Origin: Treponema sp. UBA1793
Lineage (GTDB): Bacteria; Spirochaetota; Spirochaetia; Treponematales; Treponemataceae
DNA length: 64,000 nt
Assembly (NCBI GenBank): GCA_002314445.1
Contig: DCFX01000022.1
Span: forward strand, 1,210 to 65,209
Direction: 5' to 3'
Part shown: positions 45,386 to 53,767 of the stretch, piece after piece
Numbering within the stretch: position 1 is the first letter of the stretch
Layout of the letters: each line of letters starts with the position of its first letter
Program-made: the position numbers and the translations under genes
The notes under the pieces: generated by a model
Told to the model about the DNA's origin: nothing
Databases searched by the model: none
The model's input: only the letters and a program-made list of their open reading frames with translations

Positions 45386-46096
45386 TTACAGAGGCCTGTC
45401 CGTGCGCGATTCGTGTCTGATTATGCGATATGACACAAAATCAATTACGATGACGAGCACAAAAAAGTAAGGTGAAAAATTCTGCGCTTCTGCTGCGGGA
45501 CTGAGAAGGAAATCATATGTCCCGTGCACGCAGACGGGAATGGCAATACAGAGAATCATGCAGATGGAACTCATGAATTCGTTTCCGTGCAGCTTAAAAT
45601 GTTTCGCACGAGCCAGGAAGAATCCCATGAGAATGCCGAATGCTGCGTGCCCCGGAATGGCAAATAGTGCACGGGTGAAGGCGACGCCTGTGCCGTAGTT
45701 AACGACGTAAATAATGTTTTCCAGCCCTGCGAATCCGAGCGATGCCGACACACCGTACACAATGCCGTCGAATTTATAATCGAAGCTGCGCGATTTCCAG
45801 ATGAATATATAGAGCACGAGCCATTTTGTTAATTCTTCAACGAGTGCCACGCCCATGAAATTTTCTGCAAGCTGATATTTTATATCCATTGCAGGATAAT
45901 ATGACTGAATGATACCCTGCAGTATGCGTTCAACCGGAATGTCCGCAAGAGAAAACAGAGCGCCGCAGCACAACGTCTTAAGCACCATTCCCGCAGGTTC
46001 CCGTTCGACTTTATCCTGTTTATACACATACTGGATAATCAAAAATACCGGCAGCAGCGCCGGCAGCAATACAAAATAAAAAAGAAATTTCAGCAT
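45386..46096 (-). CDS. PrsW-family intramembrane protease
   Basis: The 236-residue protein has about seven TM segments. PrsW-type residues are visible: VEELTKWL (EExxK), FAGLENIIYVV, and GHAAFGILMGFF (conserved His). PrsW proteases cut membrane proteins such as anti-sigma factors; the target here is unknown. The gene converges with the esterase gene, 8 bp apart, and marks the end of the glycan block. It may be transcribed with the membrane protein upstream. Confidence 0.85.
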   Translation of the reverse strand: MLKFLFYFVLLPALLPVFLIIQYVYKQDKVEREPAGMVLKTLCCGALFSLADIPVERILQGIIQSYYPAMDIKYQLAENFMGVALVEELTKWLVLYIFIWKSRSFDYKFDGIVYGVSASLGFAGLENIIYVVNYGTGVAFTRALFAIPGHAAFGILMGFFLARAKHFKLHGNEFMSSICMILCIAIPVCVHGTYDFLLSPAAEAQNFSPYFFVLVIVIDFVSYRIIRHESRTDRPL

Positions 46097-46125
46097 ATAT
46101 TCCGTCCCCTTTCTATTGAAGAAAA

Positions 46126-46599
46126 TTATCTGATGAAACTGAATACGCCCATGCTTATAAGGCCCATAATAATTCCGGCAATAAGGACTCCTCCGGTAAC
46201 TGCCAGCACAGTCTGCTTAAAGTCCATATCGAGCAGACTTGCGGCAAGCGTTCCCGTCCACGCACCCGTACCGGGAAGCGGAATGCCGACAAAAAGCATA
46301 AGGGCGATGAAAAGGCCGTGCCCTGCTTTTGCCTGAAGTTTTTCTCCGCCGCGTTTTCCTTTTACAAGAAAAAACGTGCATATCTTTCCGATGAATTTTT
46401 TATCGGCACCCCATTCAAGGACTTTACGTGCAAACAGATAAATTATCGGAACCGGCACCATGTTGCCTATAATACAAACGACATAAGACCATAACAAGGG
46501 AAGCGGCGGATTGAACGCCTGGGAAACGGGAATAGCCCCGCGCAGTTCAATAAGCGGCACCATAGAAATTAAAAAAATCCAGAGATAGTGTTTAAGCAT
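46126..46599 (-). CDS. COG2426 small multidrug-export-like membrane protein
   Basis: A 157-residue protein with four or five TM helices and the family pattern SMVPLIELRGAIPVSQAF, then IGNMVPVPIIYLFARK and PLPGTGAWTGTLAASLL. The COG2426 family is called a putative small multidrug exporter, but a transport activity is not well proven. It lies 29 bp upstream of the PrsW gene on the same strand and probably shares its transcript. Confidence 0.85.
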   Translation of the reverse strand: MLKHYLWIFLISMVPLIELRGAIPVSQAFNPPLPLLWSYVVCIIGNMVPVPIIYLFARKVLEWGADKKFIGKICTFFLVKGKRGGEKLQAKAGHGLFIALMLFVGIPLPGTGAWTGTLAASLLDMDFKQTVLAVTGGVLIAGIIMGLISMGVFSFIR

Positions 46600-46672
46600 A
46601 GGTAATAAGTATATCGTTTCTCCGGAGAGAAGAAAAGATATCGGAACGTATCCGGTGCGGGCGCCCGTGTTT

Positions 46673-47371
46673 TCAGCCTATCATATCTTCTCTGAAATCC
46701 TCAGGAATTCCTTCCCACGCTTTTCTGCCGTTCTTCATGAGAATAATCCTGTCGGCCACTGCTTTCGCTTCCGCAATGTCGTGCGTAACGAATATCCCCG
46801 TAAACTTTTCCCTTTTCTGACTGCTGCGGATATCCGCTGCGAGCCGTTTTCTAAGCGGAGCGTCAAGTGCAGAAAGCGGTTCATCAAACAGTACTAGTAC
46901 AGGTTTTACGATAAGCGTACGTGCCAGAGATACGCGCTGTGCCTCTCCTCCGCTGAGTGTGGCCGGACGTCGGCCCCCGAACCCTTCCAGACCGAACAGT
47001 GCAAGATATTCTTCTGCGCGGCGGACTGATTCTTTTTTCCCCATACCTCTGCACCGCAGTCCGTATGCGACATTGTCAGCCGCCGACATATGAGTGAAAA
47101 GCGCGTGATCCTGGAATACCATCCCCGTGCTGCGTTTTCCCGGCGCAAAGTTCGTTATGTCTGTCCCGTCAAGGACGATATGCGGCATTTTTCCGTCATT
47201 CCGCGCGCTGAACGTTTCAAGACCTGCGATAAGACGAAGTACTGTTGATTTACCGCTGCCGCTTTGCCCGACAATAACTGTCATAGTGCCCCTTTCAGCG
47301 GTAAATGAGAAATCGACTGTAACGGAATCCCATACGCGGTACAGATTTTCTGCAGAAAAATAATTATTCAT
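46673..47371 (-). CDS. thiQ: Thiamine ABC transporter ATPase
   Basis: The start is the ATG at 47371, overlapping the permease stop by 8 bp. The 232-residue product has Walker A in VGQSGSGKSTVLRL, the signature ATLSGGEAQRVSLARTL, Walker B in PVLVLFDEPLSALD and the switch His in FVTHDIAEA. It powers the ThiBPQ importer. It is the last gene of the operon headed by thiB under a TPP riboswitch, which identifies the substrate as thiamine or its phosphates. Confidence 0.88.
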   Translation of the reverse strand: MNNYFSAENLYRVWDSVTVDFSFTAERGTMTVIVGQSGSGKSTVLRLIAGLETFSARNDGKMPHIVLDGTDITNFAPGKRSTGMVFQDHALFTHMSAADNVAYGLRCRGMGKKESVRRAEEYLALFGLEGFGGRRPATLSGGEAQRVSLARTLIVKPVLVLFDEPLSALDAPLRKRLAADIRSSQKREKFTGIFVTHDIAEAKAVADRIILMKNGRKAWEGIPEDFREDMIG

Positions 47372-48986
47372 GCTTTTTCCCCACGGCAAAGACAAGCGCA
47401 CATAGTATGCACAACAACGTTCCGCACGCGCATGATTCGGCAAATTTATATGACGACGCAAGCCTGTATGTGTACAGCGCAAGCGTGTCGAAACGCGGTA
47501 CGGAAAGGACAAGCGGCAGCGTCGTATCGCCCATACTTACGGCGAAACAGAATCCGAACGACGCTGTAATGCTCCGTTTTGCAGCTGGCAGCATGACACG
47601 GAAAATCACATCCGGAGGAGTGCGCGACAGCAGGCGTGCTGCGTCGATAGTTTCCTGGGGAACGGCGCACAACGACGCATATATCTGTCGGAATGCAAGC
47701 GGCCAGGCAAGTGCGGTCTGAGCCGTCACCAGCATAAGCACAGTACCGCGGTGTACAAGCAGCGTCATACCGTATCCCATGACGACGGAAGATACAGCCA
47801 TCGGCAGCATTGGCAGCGTTCTGAGCACCGTACTCCGCCCCAGCGGATCGCGTACGCGCAGTACGGCAGCGTATGTAAAAGCGACAGCAGTACAGAGCAG
47901 GGCGGTGCAGGGGGCTGTTTCAAGCGTCCCTCGGAGTGCATTCAGAAATCCATCCGAACTGATGATTTTTGCGAATATTTGTAAGTTGTTCCTGCCTGTA
48001 ATTCCGCCTGTAAGAATTCCGATGAGCGGGCTTATAAAAAACAGCAGAATAGCCGCCCCCAGTATAATGGCTGCCGTATACTCGATATTTTTCCCTTTTC
48101 TGTCCTCATGCAGTGCGTGTGCTATTTTTGTCCTGCCGCATCCGTGATTTCCACCGGAAAGCGCATTTCCTGTCCTGTATTTGCCGATTCTGCTGTATAC
48201 GAAAACTGTTAGCATGGCACATGCCGTTTCTATAAGAGCGAGTGCCGATGCTGACTTAAAATCAAGGGTTGTCCGGGCTGCCTGGTAGATTTCCACTTCA
48301 AGTGTTGTTCCTCCTATACTGCCGAACAGCAGCACAATCATAAAACTGAAAAAGCAGTAGAGGAATACGGGGATACAGGCGGCAGCAATTGCGGGCGAAA
48401 GCTGATGAAGCGTTACCGTGAAAAATATGCGTCCTTCACCTGCTCCAAGCATACGCGCTGCATCTCTTTCGTTTGCCGGAAGTTCTTCCCATGCAGATGA
48501 TACGATGGACATGACGAGAGGAAAGTTGTAGAACCCCTGCGCAATAATGACGCCTGCGAATGAATACAGAAATGTGAAAGGAGGATTTTTCTGGAGGAAT
48601 ACCTTCATGAGGATAGTATTGAGAACGCCGTTCATACCGAAAATGCTTACGAATCCCAGCGCTATGATAAGCGGCGGAATACAAAGCGGTACAGCAGAAA
48701 GGGAAAGCAGAAAGCGCCTGCCGGGAAACGTTCTGTTTGCAGTAAAGAATGCCGCCGGAATCCCGACGGCAGCTGCAATGCATGTTGACCCGAGCGCGAT
48801 TTTGAACGTGTACAGAGTTATTCGCGCTATATGCTCATTTATATAGAAGAAAACATCGCCTTTCCCTCTGAAAAGTGGAAAGACAGCCGCACCAAGCGGA
48901 AAAATGAACGACAAACAGATGTATGCGCAAAGTATTACAGCGCATGCGGCAGCAAAATATTCTGCCGCGTGTACTCTTTTACCCAT
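47364..48986 (-). CDS. thiP: Thiamine ABC transporter permease, fused double unit
   Basis: The 540-residue protein is a tandem of two permease halves, each with a loop for the ATPase: ERDAARMLGAGEGRIFFTV and QETIDAARLLSRTPPDVIFR. About twelve TM helices are expected. This duplication is usual for ThiP and related FbpB-type permeases. The stop of thiB (TAA) overlaps its ATG by one base (TAATG), so translation is coupled. The riboswitch-controlled operon context indicates thiamine as the substrate. Confidence 0.88.
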   Translation of the reverse strand: MGKRVHAAEYFAAACAVILCAYICLSFIFPLGAAVFPLFRGKGDVFFYINEHIARITLYTFKIALGSTCIAAAVGIPAAFFTANRTFPGRRFLLSLSAVPLCIPPLIIALGFVSIFGMNGVLNTILMKVFLQKNPPFTFLYSFAGVIIAQGFYNFPLVMSIVSSAWEELPANERDAARMLGAGEGRIFFTVTLHQLSPAIAAACIPVFLYCFFSFMIVLLFGSIGGTTLEVEIYQAARTTLDFKSASALALIETACAMLTVFVYSRIGKYRTGNALSGGNHGCGRTKIAHALHEDRKGKNIEYTAAIILGAAILLFFISPLIGILTGGITGRNNLQIFAKIISSDGFLNALRGTLETAPCTALLCTAVAFTYAAVLRVRDPLGRSTVLRTLPMLPMAVSSVVMGYGMTLLVHRGTVLMLVTAQTALAWPLAFRQIYASLCAVPQETIDAARLLSRTPPDVIFRVMLPAAKRSITASFGFCFAVSMGDTTLPLVLSVPRFDTLALYTYRLASSYKFAESCACGTLLCILCALVFAVGKKHE

Positions 48987-50008
48987 TACTCACTCAGGAT
49001 ATTCATTATGTTTGTTACGGCAGCAGAAACTTTATCCGCATCGTACGACAGTGTCTTTGCGTCTGTGGGCACAACTTCTTTATAACAGTCGGGCAGTGTA
49101 ACATTTTTATCGGCAGGATTCATCCATTGCGTAAGCGGAATGGTATTCTGCGCTGCATCGCTGATAAGATAATCTATGAAAGCTTCCGCACCTTTTTCGT
49201 TCTGTGCACCGTTAGTTATGCCGGCTCCTTCTACCTGCTGCACGTGACCTTCCTTAAAGACAAGTGCCTTGTAACGGTCCGTTTTGTCTGCATAAACGTG
49301 ATACGCAGGGCTTGTCATGTAACTTATGACGAGCGGCGCTTCTCCTTTCGTAAAAAGACCATAACCTGCGCTCCATCCCGGTGACATGGTTAGAATGGAT
49401 GGTTTGAGCTGTTTCCAGTAATCAGTATATTTGCCGCCAAATACAGCAATGGTCCATGCTGCAAACCCCAGTCCCGGTGTGCTTGTACGGGGATCCATAA
49501 GAATTATTTTTTTTGCATAGACAGGATTTGTAAGGTCTTCAAGGCTTTCAGGTGCAGGAATTCCGGACTTCGAGTCGTATATCATGGCAAACTGGCTGTA
49601 ATCGTACGGTGTAAGCACCCAGTCTGTTCCGAGCGATTCATGAAGCTCAGCCGGAATCAGAGCATCGGCATTTTTCGGCTTATAGTTCAAGAGCACCTTT
49701 TCTGCGCGCGCCTTATTTACAAGATTGTTGTCCAGTCCCAGAAGGACATCCGACTGCGGTGCGTTTTTTTCAAGCACAGCTTTTGAAAGAATCTGTGCAC
49801 CGTCGCCACAGTTAACATACGTAACCTTTAAGCCTGTTGCTGCTTCAAAGTCCCTGGCAATCTGCGGGCCCGGCCCCCATTCGCCCATAAACGAATCATA
49901 CGTGTACACAACAACTTCACGTGCCCGTTCTGTTTTTCTGCCCGAGGCAAAAGAGAGTGATGTAATAGAAAGGAAAATACATAAAAAGATAGGAACTATA
50001 CGTTTCAT
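48986..50008 (-). CDS. thiB: Thiamine-binding periplasmic protein
   Basis: The 340-residue protein starts with a signal peptide (FLCIFLSITSLSFA) and matches ThiB/TbpA: VVVYTYDSFMGEWGPGP, LKVTYVNCGDGAQILSKAV, SDVLLGLDNNLVNKA and WVLTPYDYSQFAMIYD. It delivers thiamine or thiamine phosphates to ThiPQ. The AGGAAGG ribosome-binding site lies within the 3' end of the TPP riboswitch, so translation should be blocked when thiamine pyrophosphate is present. Confidence 0.93.
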   Translation of the reverse strand: MKRIVPIFLCIFLSITSLSFASGRKTERAREVVVYTYDSFMGEWGPGPQIARDFEAATGLKVTYVNCGDGAQILSKAVLEKNAPQSDVLLGLDNNLVNKARAEKVLLNYKPKNADALIPAELHESLGTDWVLTPYDYSQFAMIYDSKSGIPAPESLEDLTNPVYAKKIILMDPRTSTPGLGFAAWTIAVFGGKYTDYWKQLKPSILTMSPGWSAGYGLFTKGEAPLVISYMTSPAYHVYADKTDRYKALVFKEGHVQQVEGAGITNGAQNEKGAEAFIDYLISDAAQNTIPLTQWMNPADKNVTLPDCYKEVVPTDAKTLSYDADKVSAAVTNIMNILSE

Positions 50009-50011
50009 ACC

Positions 50012-50117
50012 TTCCTCCGCCGGTATTATCCGGATCAGGTTGGAACAACCATACGGTGTTCTGCGGGTGTAATCTCAGGAAGCACGTTTTCACAAACTGT
50101 GCTACCACCCCGGTTAT
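50012..50117 (-). promoter_or_regulatory. TPP riboswitch (THI element) in front of thiB
   Basis: On the minus strand the conserved parts occur in order: GGGGTG (about 50106-50111), CTGAGA then ACCCGC (50064-50078), then CCTGATCCGGATAATACC with GGCGGAGGAAGG. These are the TPP-sensing pyrimidine and pyrophosphate arms. The last stem overlaps the thiB ribosome-binding site, pointing to translational control. Confidence 0.95.
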
Positions 50118-50123
50118 GAAAGA

Positions 50124-50152
50124 AGTATAGTCAGTAAAACTTGCAACGTCAA
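50124..50152 (-). promoter_or_regulatory. Sigma-70 promoter of the thiB operon
   Basis: On the minus strand TTGACG (50147-50152) and TATACT (50124-50129) are spaced by 17 bp. The predicted start, near 50117, coincides with the 5' end of the riboswitch. Confidence 0.75.
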
Positions 50153-50172
50153 CACTTGCAGAATCTCGAATA

Positions 50173-50775
50173 CTACTTTATGGCATTCTTGATTGCAGCG
50201 AGCAGTTCTCCGTATTCGTTGTATGCCGGTATGTCAGGATTGTCCGCAATGATTTTCGGTGTTGATTTGAAAAGAAATCCGGCTTTTGATGCCTTTATCA
50301 TTCCCAAATCGTTAAACGAGTCTCCGGAAGCGATCGTATCGTATCCAATCGACTGGAGCGCTTTTACCGTTGTAAGCTTGCTTTTCTCGCATCTCATTTT
50401 ATAGCCCGTGATTTCACCGTTCTCAGCCGATTCAAGAGTATTACAGAAAATTGTAGGCCATGCAAGTTTTTTCATGAGCGGTGTTGCAAACTGTTCGAAC
50501 GTATCGCTGAGAATTATGACCTGTACAATACTGCGAAGTTCATCAAGGAAATCTTTTGCACCCGGCATTGGTTCTATTTTTTCAATAGTTTCCTGAATTT
50601 CTTTTAGCCCTAGTCCGTGTTCTTTAAGTATGGCAAGTCTCCATCTCATAAGTTTATCGTAATCAGGTTCATCGCGGGTTGTACGCCGCAGCTCCGGAAT
50701 ACCCGTCGCTTCACTGAATGCAATCCATATTTCAGGAACCAGAACACCTTCCATATCAAGGCAGACTATAAACAT
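50173..50775 (-). CDS. thrH: ThrH-type phosphoserine/homoserine phosphatase (HAD family)
   Basis: The 200-residue cytosolic HAD enzyme carries motif I VCLDMEGVLVPEIW (nucleophile Asp and second acid Glu, as in ThrH), motif II Ser/Thr in VIILSDTFEQF, Lys in CEKSKLTTV, and motif III acids in IASGDSFNDLGMI. ThrH hydrolyses phosphoserine and can move phosphate to homoserine, linking serine and threonine formation. The gene stands alone behind AGGAG, next to the thiamine operon. Confidence 0.88.
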   Translation of the reverse strand: MFIVCLDMEGVLVPEIWIAFSEATGIPELRRTTRDEPDYDKLMRWRLAILKEHGLGLKEIQETIEKIEPMPGAKDFLDELRSIVQVIILSDTFEQFATPLMKKLAWPTIFCNTLESAENGEITGYKMRCEKSKLTTVKALQSIGYDTIASGDSFNDLGMIKASKAGFLFKSTPKIIADNPDIPAYNEYGELLAAIKNAIK

Positions 50776-51111
50776 TATATACTCCTGTAAAAATTCTACG
50801 CCTGCGGTATGACAGGAGGATACAGTACACCGATTTCACAGAATGAAACCGCATATAATAAAAAGTATATGGAGGCGCTCTTTATTAGTTCCTCTTTTTT
50901 GTCATATCGCAGGACGGATAGTATATCGAGTATATCATTTTTGTATATTTTTAGCATAGCGGTTGATACATTTTGGTATTCCTCAGTGATTTAAACAAGT
51001 ATGAAAAAGTATACGTTTATTTTTATATCACGATATATTACAAATTTTTTAAAAGGTTTGGAAGAATCATAAGGAAAAATAAAGATTTTAGAGTATTTTT
51101 TTGATTTTTGG

Positions 51112-51170
51112 CATACCATAAATATGGTATGTTGGAAGTATGAATATGGTATACTAATTGAAATACCATA
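51112..51170. repeat. Two adjacent inverted repeats built from an 8-mer
   Basis: CATACCATA (51112-51120) and TATGGTATG (51123-51131) form a near-perfect palindrome with a 2-bp centre. TATGGTAT (51145-51152) and ATACCATA (51163-51170) form a second pair. The four half-sites share the same 8-mer and lie about 235-290 bp upstream of the -12/-24 promoter, a distance typical of activator sites for sigma-54 promoters (inference). Confidence 0.6.
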
Positions 51171-51401
51171 TTTGCCATGAAATGAATCAGATATGTATAA
51201 AAAAATATACGATAGTTCATTATTTGAGCATTTAACATGTATGAAAATTTGCACGCTCAGTTTCCGCTTTTCCGTTTTCTTTTATAAAACACAGTACCTT
51301 TCTATTTTTTCCGCTTTTTTTTTAGTACCTGTCTTGTAACTGCCTGTATTGCAAATAAATACGGAATAATACCATGCGTCAGGCTGTGGAGGAAAAATAC
51401 T

Positions 51402-51418
51402 TGGCATATAACTTGCCA
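51402..51418 (+). promoter_or_regulatory. Sigma-54 (-24/-12) promoter of the sigma-factor gene
   Basis: TTGGCATATAACTTGCC has GG (51403-51404) and GC (51415-51416) separated by exactly 10 bp, as in the TGGCA-N-TTGC consensus. The predicted start near 51428 leaves a leader of about 38 nt with the SD AGAGGAG before ATG 51466. It also forms a palindrome TTGGCA-N7-TGCCAA. Confidence 0.65.
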
Positions 51419-51465
51419 ATAAAGAGTCAGGCATTAGTTCGAATTTTGAAAAGAGAGGAGTTATT

Positions 51466-52299
51466 ATGGATAAGGACATTTTTTATACCTATGTAAGTGA
51501 GATAAAAGCATACAAACTACTCACAGCTGAGGAAGAAGCAGATCTATCCAAAAGAATTGCAGCTGGGAATGAAACAGCCCGCAAACAGCTTATTAATTCA
51601 AATCTTCGTTTAGTCATCAGTGTAGCAAAGAAATTTTCAGATTCAAATATCCCGATTATGGATCTGATCCAGGAAGGAAATATAGGCCTTATCACAGCTG
51701 CATCAAAATTCAACTATTCCTTTAATACTCGTTTTTCTACTTATGCATATTCCTGGATAATGCAGTATATGCTTCGCTATATGCACACAAAGGCCGCATT
51801 TATACATCTGCCGACAAGAAAAAAGGAGACACTGCATTGTTTGAATAATGCCCGCGCGTATCTGTTCCAGAAAAGCGGACATGAACCTTCATTTGAGGAA
51901 CTTGCAGCGTATCTGGGGCTTTCGCCGGAGGAAGTGTGGAAGCAGGCAAATCTTCCGTGCAATGTGATCAGTCTTGATGCGACATATGGTGAGCATGATG
52001 AGATGGCAGTATCCGATAATATCCCCGATCAGGCTTCAGGGCCGGAAGAAAATGCCATGCAGGGAGTAAAAAGACAGGAAGTACATAAGCTGCTGAAAAC
52101 GCTGCCGGAAATGGAACAAAAAGTTGTTTATCACCGGTACAATTTTGGCAATGAGAAAAAGACAAAGACATTACGTGAAATAGGTGAGCTGCTCGGTGTT
52201 TCTGCAGAGACTGTCCGCCAGATGGAAATGCGAGCCATTCAGCGCATGAAAATCTCCGCGGCTGCCTCTGGTGAGAGAGAGATTCTTCTGACAGCATAA
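51466..52299 (+). CDS. Alternative sigma-70 family factor (RpoS/RpoD-like, 277 aa)
   Basis: Regions in order: 1.2 (TYVSEIKAYKLLTAEEEADL), 2 (NLRLVISVAKKFSDSNIPIM and DLIQEGNIGLITAASKF, then TRFSTYAYSWIMQYMLRYM), region 3 (GHEPSFEELAAYLGLSPEEV), region 4 (LLKTLPEMEQKVVYHRYNF, helix-turn-helix LREIGELLGVSAETVRQME). At 277 residues it lacks the long 1.1 acidic part of the housekeeping factor and an RpoH box. It is a group 2/3-type alternative factor; calling it RpoS would go beyond the sequence. It is monocistronic, with a terminator at 52363. Confidence 0.88.
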   Translation: MDKDIFYTYVSEIKAYKLLTAEEEADLSKRIAAGNETARKQLINSNLRLVISVAKKFSDSNIPIMDLIQEGNIGLITAASKFNYSFNTRFSTYAYSWIMQYMLRYMHTKAAFIHLPTRKKETLHCLNNARAYLFQKSGHEPSFEELAAYLGLSPEEVWKQANLPCNVISLDATYGEHDEMAVSDNIPDQASGPEENAMQGVKRQEVHKLLKTLPEMEQKVVYHRYNFGNEKKTKTLREIGELLGVSAETVRQMEMRAIQRMKISAAASGEREILLTA

Positions 52300-52362
52300 T
52301 TATACTGACATACGGACATTGGAGAGTAGAGAGAATTTTTTGAAGGGAGTTCAGAATGGAGA

Positions 52363-52394
52363 ACGGCTGCTGTGCATGGCAGCCGTTTTTTTTT
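52363..52394 (+). terminator. Rho-independent terminator of the sigma-factor gene
   Basis: ACGGCTGC (52363-52370) pairs with GCAGCCGT (52379-52386), followed by a run of nine T from 52386. Confidence 0.9.
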
Positions 52395-52468
52395 AACAAA
52401 TGGCAGTACGTCTCTGCATGCATAAAACGGAAAAAAATGATAAGATGAGTTCATAACAGGTCGACTGC

Positions 52469-53647
52469 ATGAACAAAGGAACACGAAACAATTTTCATCC
52501 GCATCCTGAAAAGCGAAAAACTGCTGTTAAAAAACGGCCACGCAGAAATAGTAAGACTAAAAATGAACTGTCTGTATCAAAAACGATAGTACTTTGTGTT
52601 TTAATTGTCGCCGCATGTTTTCTGCTGCTTTTTATCAATACAGAACACGGTGAAAATAAGGAAAGTGTGCCGGTGCCTGCGATTAGTGAGGGTACGATAC
52701 CTGTTTCTCCAGAAGTGCCGCTCCGTGACAGTGACGCGGGTAAAGATCAGACAGAAAATTCCGTCGTGCAGCAGCAGGAAGAAAGCAGCGGATATCAAAA
52801 ACCTGAGAAAAACGCTGTTCCTCAGAAAAATGAAAAACAGGAAGCTCCTGCTGTCATACAGAAAGAAAAGCCTTCGGCTGTACAAAAGCTTCCTGTTATA
52901 CCGGTTAAACCGGAAAAAAAGCCGGAAACAAGTGCACGTGAGCTGCCGTCAATTCCCCCAGCAGTAAACCATGCCCGCCTGGTTTTCGTTTTTGACGATG
53001 CCGGACAGAATACGTCGCAGCTTGAAAAATATGTGACCTTGCCTTTTCCTGTCACAATTGCAGTCCTTCCCGGGCTCAAATATTCAAAAGCATGTGCTGA
53101 CAGGGTACGGGCTTCAGCTGATGAAGTCATGCTCCATCAGCCGATGCAGGCTGTCGATCTTAAGATAAATCCCGGTCCGGGAGCTGTTACGCCGGAAATG
53201 CAGGCGTCACGGATTACGGCGCTCGTAAAGAAAAATATTGAGGAAATAGGCCCTGTGGCAGGAATCAACAATCACGAAGGCTCTCTTATAAGCGAAGACG
53301 AGATAAAAATCGGAGCGGTAATGCAGGCTGCAAAAGAATCCGGCGCGTTTTTTCTTGATTCCCGTACGACAAACCAGACCCGTGTTCCGCAGGCGTCAAT
53401 GGAACTTGGAATTCCCTATTATGAGCGCAACGTCTTTCTTGACAACAGCAGGAACCGTACCGAAATCATAAAGGAAATAATGCGCGGGCTGGACATAGCA
53501 AATACGAAAGGGGCAGTTATCATGATAGGACATGTGTGGTCCGCAGATATCCTTCCCGGAATACTTATCGAAATGTATCCTCCTCTGCGGAACAAGGGAT
53601 ATGTGTTTACGACAGTAAGTAAATCCGGCGCGATTATACAGCCGTAA
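52469..53647 (+). CDS. Divergent polysaccharide deacetylase (YibQ/DUF610 family)
   Basis: A 392-residue protein with a basic N-terminus, one TM (IVLCVLIVAACFLLLFI, about 33-50), and a Lys/Pro/Glu/Gln-rich linker to residue 170. The remaining 220 residues are a NodB-like domain: HARLVFVFDDAGQN, FPVTIAVLPGLKYSKACA, EVMLHQPMQAVDL, GINNHEGSL, and VIMIGHVWSADILPGI. YibQ-type proteins lie in the periplasm and are thought to deacetylate or remodel glycans, possibly linked to cell-wall division; the substrate is not known. The position between the sigma-factor gene and tsaD gives no pathway. Confidence 0.8.
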   Translation: MNKGTRNNFHPHPEKRKTAVKKRPRRNSKTKNELSVSKTIVLCVLIVAACFLLLFINTEHGENKESVPVPAISEGTIPVSPEVPLRDSDAGKDQTENSVVQQQEESSGYQKPEKNAVPQKNEKQEAPAVIQKEKPSAVQKLPVIPVKPEKKPETSARELPSIPPAVNHARLVFVFDDAGQNTSQLEKYVTLPFPVTIAVLPGLKYSKACADRVRASADEVMLHQPMQAVDLKINPGPGAVTPEMQASRITALVKKNIEEIGPVAGINNHEGSLISEDEIKIGAVMQAAKESGAFFLDSRTTNQTRVPQASMELGIPYYERNVFLDNSRNRTEIIKEIMRGLDIANTKGAVIMIGHVWSADILPGILIEMYPPLRNKGYVFTTVSKSGAIIQP

Positions 53648-53715
53648 ACATGCGGATTCGTGAGGTGTTTACAAAAATCTGGCGGGTTTTGCAAACACGA
53701 GCTTAGATGGCTCAC

Positions 53716-53744
53716 TTTCATAGAATTGTGTTTTTTACTATAAT
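53716..53744 (+). promoter_or_regulatory. Possible sigma-70 promoter of tsaD
   Basis: A perfect TATAAT (53739-53744) lies 17 bp after TTTCAT (53716-53721), a weak -35. The predicted start is about 17 nt before the tsaD ATG, leaving room for the CCGGAGT ribosome-binding site. Confidence 0.5.
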
Positions 53745-53767
53745 GGTTCTATTTTCCGGAGTTTTAT

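Larger units (their letters stand above)
50776..51465. other. 690-bp AT-rich control region
   Basis: A long, AT-rich stretch between thrH (minus) and the sigma-factor gene (plus). It contains two adjacent inverted repeats (51112-51170) and a -24/-12 promoter (51402-51418). Short open frames on the minus strand between 50991 and 51254 have AT-biased, low-complexity products and no ribosome-binding sites and are not called. No RNA gene was recognised. Confidence 0.6.

Noticed and set aside
49917..50108. Minus-strand frame of 63 codons
   Set aside because: It is the TPP riboswitch and thiB start read in another frame.
50991..51254. Overlapping minus-strand frames of 66-87 codons
   Set aside because: AT-biased, low-complexity products rich in Phe, Ile, Lys and Tyr, no ribosome-binding site, and they lie across the palindromes upstream of the sigma-factor gene.
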